This document shows, one piece after another, positions 6,459-10,458 of a stretch of 10,458 nucleotides of DNA; the first letter of the stretch is position 1, and the number at the start of each line of letters is the position of its first letter. The translations under genes were made by a program, and so were the position numbers. This DNA is from Armatimonadota bacterium. Its GTDB lineage: Bacteria; Armatimonadota; SYMT01. Location of the stretch: contig JAJFMS010000044.1 of NCBI GenBank assembly GCA_020696885.1, forward strand, positions 1 through 10,458, written 5' to 3'. The notes below the pieces were generated by a model. The model was given only the letters and a program-made list of their open reading frames with translations. It did no database searches and was not told the origin of the DNA.

Positions 6459-7752
6459 CGCCAAGCCTTGCGGCTATGCGACGACCGCTCTCGATCGCCT
6501 CGAAGCTCCAGTGATAGCCCCACTCGCCGAACCGCCCGCACGGCAGGAGACCCACGCTCTCCATCCAGGGATGGATCACCTCCAGGCTGCGCTGGCGCTC
6601 GAAGTCGAACACCACGTAGCCGTAGGGGATGTCCATCTGGTCCTGGACGATGATCTCGTCGTCCGCCTGCAGCACGCCGGTGCGGACCAGAGCGTCCACG
6701 GTCCGCTCCAGCAGCCCCGCCTCGTCCAGCGGCTTGCGCTTGGAGTAGGCGATCTCGCAGCTCACGGAGCAGCACCCATCCGGCGCGTTGGAGGGCGCGA
6801 ACTTGGAGGGGAAGCTGATCCGGAAGAACGGGATCTCGTGGTCGTAGAAGTAAACCCAATGCCCTGGCCCAATCTCTGGGCGGCGGATGCCGAGGTTGAT
6901 GCACCGTACGGAGGTCCACATCAGCCGGTCCGCGGCGGCTCGCACCTCGTCGGGTGCGTCGGACGTCAGGCGTACCAGCGTCGGCAGCGGTACGGTGGAG
7001 ATCGCTGTGTCGTACTGCCGCACGGAGCCGTCTGTAAAGGTGATCCGCCGCTCCGCCGCGTCGAGGCGTTCGATCCCGCAGCCCAGCCGCAGGTTCCGCA
7101 CACCCTCCGCCAGATGGTCCGCGATGCGGCCGAAGCCGCCCTCGTCCGGGTAGGCGAACTCCGTCAGGTAGTTAAGCGTGTGCGGGTCCGGATCGATCGC
7201 ACCGCGCACTACCTGCGCCAGGGAAGGGCGTGAGATCCGTCCACCGACCTTGGAGCCCAGCCACTCGGTGTTCAGCTCGTCCGGCTCCACGGTCCAGACC
7301 TTCCGCGCGTACTGGAACATGAACTCTTCGCTGAAGGCGCTTCCGAATGAGGCGTTGCACCAGTCCGCGTAGGTCCGCACTTCCGGCTCCGGTTGTCCGT
7401 TCGCTTCGATGAAGTCCAGCACGCACCGGGTCGCCTGCTCCGGGGGAAGCGCGTGGGCGTTGGCCTGCACCGGGTAGCGTCCCACGCGCTGCTCGCCGTA
7501 ATTGTTCCAGATCTCCGCCCGGTGGGGCAGCATGTGGCCGGAAAGCGGCTCCCACACGAACTCGCGGGAGACGTCGTCCTTGCCGAAGAAGACGTGCGCG
7601 CCTTCGTCGAAGTTGAAGCCGTCCACGCGCTTGGTGCGAGCGTGGCCGCCGAGGTGCGGCTCCTTCTCGAACACCTCCACGTCGCCGCCCAGGTGGTACG
7701 CGGCAGAGAGTCCGGCGAGGCCCGCGCCCAGAACCAGCACGTCCCTAGCCAT
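6445..7752 (-). CDS. FAD-dependent oxidoreductase resembling UDP-galactopyranose mutase
   Basis: A 435-residue flavoprotein with an N-terminal Rossmann motif VLVLGAGLAGLSAAYHL (5-21) and E30 (VFEKEPHLGGHA) placed to bind the FAD ribose, followed by DEGAHVFFG (49-57). The layout recalls the UDP-galactopyranose mutase and amine-oxidase superfamily: the DEGAHVFF segment after the FAD motif, RYPVQANAHALP (92-103), and a C-terminal FAD-contacting GRFGEWGYHWSFEAIESG (406-423) like the GRF/GEY-YYD motif of mutases. A role in sugar ring contraction or another flavin-dependent change of a nucleotide sugar is inference; a protoporphyrinogen-oxidase-like oxidoreductase is the alternative. The true start is the ATG at 7752. 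The frame stays open further upstream, but those codons lie inside the methyltransferase gene and give no family-like sequence. The start overlaps the methyltransferase by 8 bases (ATGGCTAG). It is cytosolic, with no signal peptide. Confidence 0.88.
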   Translation of the reverse strand: MARDVLVLGAGLAGLSAAYHLGGDVEVFEKEPHLGGHARTKRVDGFNFDEGAHVFFGKDDVSREFVWEPLSGHMLPHRAEIWNNYGEQRVGRYPVQANAHALPPEQATRCVLDFIEANGQPEPEVRTYADWCNASFGSAFSEEFMFQYARKVWTVEPDELNTEWLGSKVGGRISRPSLAQVVRGAIDPDPHTLNYLTEFAYPDEGGFGRIADHLAEGVRNLRLGCGIERLDAAERRITFTDGSVRQYDTAISTVPLPTLVRLTSDAPDEVRAAADRLMWTSVRCINLGIRRPEIGPGHWVYFYDHEIPFFRISFPSKFAPSNAPDGCCSVSCEIAYSKRKPLDEAGLLERTVDALVRTGVLQADDEIIVQDQMDIPYGYVVFDFERQRSLEVIHPWMESVGLLPCGRFGEWGYHWSFEAIESGRRIAARLGDERN

Positions 7753-8467
7753 GCGAGGCCGGCTTTCTAAGCTCGATGAAGGCGAACCGGCTGGCGCTGG
7801 TGGAGAGCGCCACGACCTCGTAGCCCACGGCTTCACCCAGCTTCTTCACCATTTCCGGATGGTAGAACTTGAAGATCGAGCGCTTCGCGGGAGGGGTCTC
7901 CATGAACCACCGGAACCCCTGTTCGGACATGATGTTGTCGAAGTTGAACGCCACCACGCCGCCCGGGCGCAGCACCCGCCGGAACTCTTCCAGGAAGCTC
8001 ATCATCCCATCGGCGTCGATGTGCTCGAACACGCCGTTCGCCACCACCAGGTCCACGCTCCCATCCGCTACGGCCGGCACGGCCGGGGTGTCGATCTGGT
8101 GGATCTGGTACTTCCCCTTCCCTTCCAGGTACTCACGGAGCCAGTCGCACGCCACCTGTGAGTAATCCACCAGGATCATCTCGCGGCATTTGCCGATCAG
8201 GTAGCGGGTGGCGCGGCCGGTGCCCGGGCCCAGCTCCAGCACCACGGAGTCAGGGGTCATGTGAGGGTAATAGTGCCGCTCCAGGGCCTCCCGGAGGGGG
8301 TCGTCGTTCCAGTCCTGATCCCCCACGTCGTTCGGGTCTTTGCCGGAGGCCTTCGCTTTGCGGATCCAGGCGAGGAAGTCATGGTCCCACGGCTTCAGGC
8401 GGCCTTCGGCCCGCACGATGCGCAGGCCGAGCGGGGCGAGCGCGTTATTGACAAGCTGCTTGATCAT
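7745..8467 (-). CDS. Class I SAM-dependent methyltransferase
   Basis: A 240-residue protein with a methyltransferase-11-type Rossmann core. Motif I is VVLELGPGTGRATRYL (75-90), the acidic end of strand 2 is ILVDYS (98-103), motif IV is VDLVVANGVFEHID (138-151), and post-motif RRVLRPGGVVAFNF (163-176) is typical. A 70-residue leader with KPWDHDFLAWIRKAK precedes the core; similar leaders occur in methyltransferases of glycan clusters, as I recall. The substrate is probably a hydroxyl or other site on the sugar made by the adjacent SDR enzymes, or the growing glycan; this is inferred from context. The start is the ATG at 8467, which forms an ATGA overlap with the epimerase stop and has AGGG 8 bases upstream. 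The frame is open for another 149 codons upstream, but that translation is low-complexity Arg/Gly shadow of the epimerase gene. The stop overlaps the start of the flavoprotein gene. Confidence 0.9.
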   Translation of the reverse strand: MIKQLVNNALAPLGLRIVRAEGRLKPWDHDFLAWIRKAKASGKDPNDVGDQDWNDDPLREALERHYYPHMTPDSVVLELGPGTGRATRYLIGKCREMILVDYSQVACDWLREYLEGKGKYQIHQIDTPAVPAVADGSVDLVVANGVFEHIDADGMMSFLEEFRRVLRPGGVVAFNFDNIMSEQGFRWFMETPPAKRSIFKFYHPEMVKKLGEAVGYEVVALSTSASRFAFIELRKPASHG

Positions 8468-9411
8468 CCCAAATTCCCTACTAATTGATTGCTGCGGATT
8501 GTGGCGCGCAGGCCGGCTCGGAGATCCACCTCCGGTCGCCAGTTGAGCAGGCGTCGGGCCAGGGTAATATCGGCCCACGTGTCGTATAGCTCGCAGGAGG
8601 GCGCGGGGCGAGCGCCGATCTCCAGGGGAGCGGTCGTCTCGGTCAACTCCCAGATCGCCTCCGCGAGGTCGCAGAGCCGCGTGGGCTCGCCGCTGCCGAT
8701 GTTGATCACCTGGCCCACCGCCTCCGGAGCCACCGCGGCCGTGAGGTAGGCGCGCACGACGTCGCCCACGTACACCAGGTCGCGCTGCTGCCGCCCGAGC
8801 GTCATCCGAAACGGCTCGCCGTTCACCGCGCAGCGGATGGCGTCCGCGACGAACATCTCCGCCGGCTGGCCCGGGCCGTACACCGTAAACGGCCGGAGCA
8901 CCGTTACCGGGCACCCGGCGGCAGCCAGCGTCTGCGCCAACCCGGTGGCCGCAGCCCGCGAGATGCCGTAGGGGGTCGCCGGCCGCAGGGACAGCTCCTC
9001 ATGGAGCGGTCCGGGCTGGTTGCCGTATTCTTCAGCGGAGCCGGTGCTGACGATCCGGCCTACTCCCGCCTCGGTGGCCGCGGCAATCAACCGCACCGTA
9101 GCGCTCACGTTCAGCTCCGTGCAGCGCACGACCGCCTCCGCGCCGCCGCGCGCGCGGGTGCCCGCCAGGTGGAACACGGTGGTGGGCCGCTCGCAGTCGA
9201 GGACCCGCCGGACGGCCTCGGCATCGAGCAGGTCCAGCGACTCACAGCGAACCCGGCCGGCGAGATCCGCCGGAAGAGGACACGCAGTGGCGCGCCGGGC
9301 TGCCAGCAGCGGGCAGGCCCCCAGCGCGACCACGGCCCGCGCCAGGTGCAGCCCGATGAACCCGGTCCCCCCGGTGATTAGGACCCGCTCGAGCGGATGA
9401 CGCTCAGCCAC
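8464..9411 (-). CDS. NAD-dependent epimerase/dehydratase (extended SDR) with YxxxR motif
   Basis: A 315-residue nucleotide-sugar SDR. The cofactor motif is [10 protein letters not shown] (11-20), followed by the D60 region (CESLDLLDA), HLAG (81-84), STGSAEEYG (122-130), the catalytic stretch PYGISRAAA (147-155), [11 protein letters not shown] (172-182), [14 protein letters not shown] (209-222), NIGSGEPT (237-244) and the late [14 protein letters not shown] (288-301). The usual YxxxK reads Y148-G-I-S-R152; the codon is CGG, so this is not a reading error on my side. It probably acts as reductase or epimerase on the 4-keto sugar made by the gene before it. The start is GTG at 9411, which overlaps the dehydratase stop by 8 bases (GTGGCTGA) and has AGGG 5 bases upstream. 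The longer open frame back to 9570 is a shadow of the dehydratase gene. The exact product sugar is unknown. Confidence 0.9.
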   Translation of the reverse strand: MAERHPLERVLITGGTGFIGLHLARAVVALGACPLLAARRATACPLPADLAGRVRCESLDLLDAEAVRRVLDCERPTTVFHLAGTRARGGAEAVVRCTELNVSATVRLIAAATEAGVGRIVSTGSAEEYGNQPGPLHEELSLRPATPYGISRAAATGLAQTLAAAGCPVTVLRPFTVYGPGQPAEMFVADAIRCAVNGEPFRMTLGRQQRDLVYVGDVVRAYLTAAVAPEAVGQVINIGSGEPTRLCDLAEAIWELTETTAPLEIGARPAPSCELYDTWADITLARRLLNWRPEVDLRAGLRATIRSNQLVGNLG

Positions 9412-10408
9412 CGACGCCCTGGCCTGCGCTGAGGAACCCGGTATACCACGCCAGGGTGCGGTCCAGCCCCTCGCGCAGCGTGAACTCCGGCCGCCACCCG
9501 AGCAGAGTGCGCGCCTTGGAAGCGTCCAGGTACTGGTGCGGAATCTCGTGAATCGCCTCGCCGCGTACATCCGGGTCCAGGTCGGTGCGGCCGGCGGCCT
9601 GCAGGATCTCCCGGACCAGCTCCAGTACGGTCACCTGGATCTCGTTGCTGAAGTTGAAGGCGTGTCCGATCAGTTCCCGGCGCTCCGCAAGCTGTTCCGC
9701 GAGGGAGAGGTAGGCGGACACGGCGTCCTCCACGAAGAAGTAGTCCCGGATGAAGCTGCCGTCGCTGCGGATGATCGGCCGGTCTCCTGCCAGGGCCGAG
9801 CGGATCGTCCCCGGAATCAGGCGGTTCCAATTCAGGTCACCGCCGCCGTAAAGGTTGCCGCAGCGGGTGACACATACCGGCAGCCCGTACGTCACCGCAT
9901 AGCTCTGAGAGATCAGGTCGGCGCACGATTTGCTTACGTCGTACGGATGCCGGCCCTGCAGCGGCGCATCCTCCGTATAAGGCAGCTTCTCGTGCGTGCC
10001 GTAGGCTTTGTCCGAAGAGGCCACCATGATCTGCTTCACGGTCGGCGTCCGCCGGCATGCTTCCAACAGCGCCCAGGTACCCTGGATGTTGCTCTCGAAG
10101 GTGCTTACCGGGTTGCGGTTGGCGATGCCCACGATGGTCTGGGCGCCCAGGTGGAAGACGGTGTCCACCTCATACTCGCCCAGGGCGCGCTCCAGCGTGC
10201 GTTGATCCTCCAGGGCGCCGCGCACCACCTGGATTCGGCCCAGCGTGCCGGCGCGGAACAGCTCGCTCTCCGGAACCCAGTCCCGGACCAACCCCACCAC
10301 GGCGGCACCGCGCTCCACCAGCCCGCGCGTCAGCCAACTCCCCAGCAGCCCGGTGCAGCCCGTGACCAGCACCGGACGCTGGGACCAAAATGAGTTCCGC
10401 TCGCTCAC
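9404..10408 (-). CDS. NAD-dependent sugar-nucleotide 4,6-dehydratase (extended SDR, CDP-glucose 4,6-dehydratase-like)
   Basis: A 334-residue SDR that likely turns a nucleotide hexose into its 4-keto-6-deoxy form, the first committed step to a deoxysugar. Seen in order: [12 protein letters not shown] (14-25), HLGAQTIVG (86-94), [14 protein letters not shown] (99-112), SSDKAYG (131-137), PYDVSK (155-160, so Y156 and K160 are intact), [19 protein letters not shown] (181-199), [14 protein letters not shown] (221-234) and [14 protein letters not shown] (302-315). An Asp-Lys pair after Ser in SSDKAYG, and GGGD-NRLIP, point to the CDP-glucose dehydratase branch (RfbG-like) rather than RmlB, which has Thr-Asp-Glu; nucleotide preference is still inference. 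I choose GTG 10408, with GGAG 8 bases upstream. An ATG 15 codons earlier (10453) lies in a period-8 repeat tail and has no family match. The stop overlaps the next SDR gene by 8 bases. Confidence 0.88.
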   Translation of the reverse strand: MSERNSFWSQRPVLVTGCTGLLGSWLTRGLVERGAAVVGLVRDWVPESELFRAGTLGRIQVVRGALEDQRTLERALGEYEVDTVFHLGAQTIVGIANRNPVSTFESNIQGTWALLEACRRTPTVKQIMVASSDKAYGTHEKLPYTEDAPLQGRHPYDVSKSCADLISQSYAVTYGLPVCVTRCGNLYGGGDLNWNRLIPGTIRSALAGDRPIIRSDGSFIRDYFFVEDAVSAYLSLAEQLAERRELIGHAFNFSNEIQVTVLELVREILQAAGRTDLDPDVRGEAIHEIPHQYLDASKARTLLGWRPEFTLREGLDRTLAWYTGFLSAGQGVGG

Positions 10409-10416
10409 TAACAATT

Positions 10417-10420
10417 CTCC
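10417..10420 (-). promoter_or_regulatory. Ribosome binding site deciding the dehydratase start
   Basis: Reads GGAG on the minus strand with 8 bases to the GTG at 10408. It favours this start over the ATG at 10453. The latter lies in the repeat tract, and any Shine-Dalgarno for it would lie at or beyond the window edge. Confidence 0.6.
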
Positions 10421-10441
10421 AATTCGGGTGAGACCTACCGA

Positions 10442-10458
10442 GGATGGAGTCATGGAGT
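10442..10458. repeat. Partial copy of the 8-base GGAGTNNN repeat at the right edge
   Basis: The plus strand reads GGATGGAGTCATGGAGT, that is GGAGTCAT followed by GGAGT and then the window end. Unit length and core match the arrays at 3194-3264. It lies upstream of the dehydratase gene and probably continues outside the window. Confidence 0.6.

Noticed and set aside
6241..7233. A 330-codon plus-strand open frame spanning the acyltransferase and flavoprotein genes
   Set aside because: It is antisense to two well-supported genes, crosses their boundary and has no recognisable domain.
8468..8914. Extended N-terminus of the methyltransferase frame
   Set aside because: The extra 149 codons overlap the SDR gene and are low-complexity Arg/Gly. 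The ATGA junction at 8467 gives a normal start.
10409..10453. Fifteen-codon N-terminal extension of the dehydratase from the ATG at 10453
   Set aside because: The ATG sits in repeat sequence, the added residues do not resemble the family, and the GTG at 10408 has a well-spaced GGAG.

Overview
The window is a slice of a polysaccharide or glycan biosynthesis locus from a high-GC bacterium. All nine recognisable genes lie on the minus strand, so transcription runs from right to left. Overlapping genes, frequent GTG starts and strong third-position GC (which produces long antisense shadow frames) fit a GC-rich environmental bacterium. Nothing here fixes the phylum. There are no tRNA, rRNA, CRISPR, transposase or phage signals.

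In transcription order, the right part (about 10.4 to 5.35 kb) is a tight modification cassette: a sugar-nucleotide 4,6-dehydratase of the extended SDR class (resembling CDP-glucose 4,6-dehydratase), a second extended SDR whose YxxxK motif reads YxxxR, a class I SAM-dependent methyltransferase, a flavoprotein resembling UDP-galactopyranose mutase, and a membrane O-acyltransferase. Each consecutive pair overlaps by 4 to 14 bases, which implies one translationally coupled transcript. Together they could make a rare 6-deoxy sugar, possibly methylated, ring-contracted and acylated.

The left part holds assembly genes: an unrecognised polytopic membrane protein, a single-domain GT2 glycosyltransferase, a 688-residue protein made of two tandem homologous GT2 units, and a GT4 glycosyltransferase cut by the left edge. 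A 182-base gap between the single and tandem GT2 genes is the only sizeable intergenic space. It carries a long inverted repeat whose arms are runs of an 8-base unit (GGAGTNNN). The same unit reappears at the extreme right edge, upstream of the dehydratase, so a dispersed intergenic repeat flanks the eight-gene stretch seen here.

No flippase, confirmed polymerase, ABC transporter, priming transferase or nucleotidyltransferase is visible, so the cluster must extend beyond the window. The most distinctive items are the fused tandem GT2, the period-8 repeat hairpin, the SDR with an altered catalytic motif, and the mutase-like flavoprotein next to deoxysugar and methylation genes.
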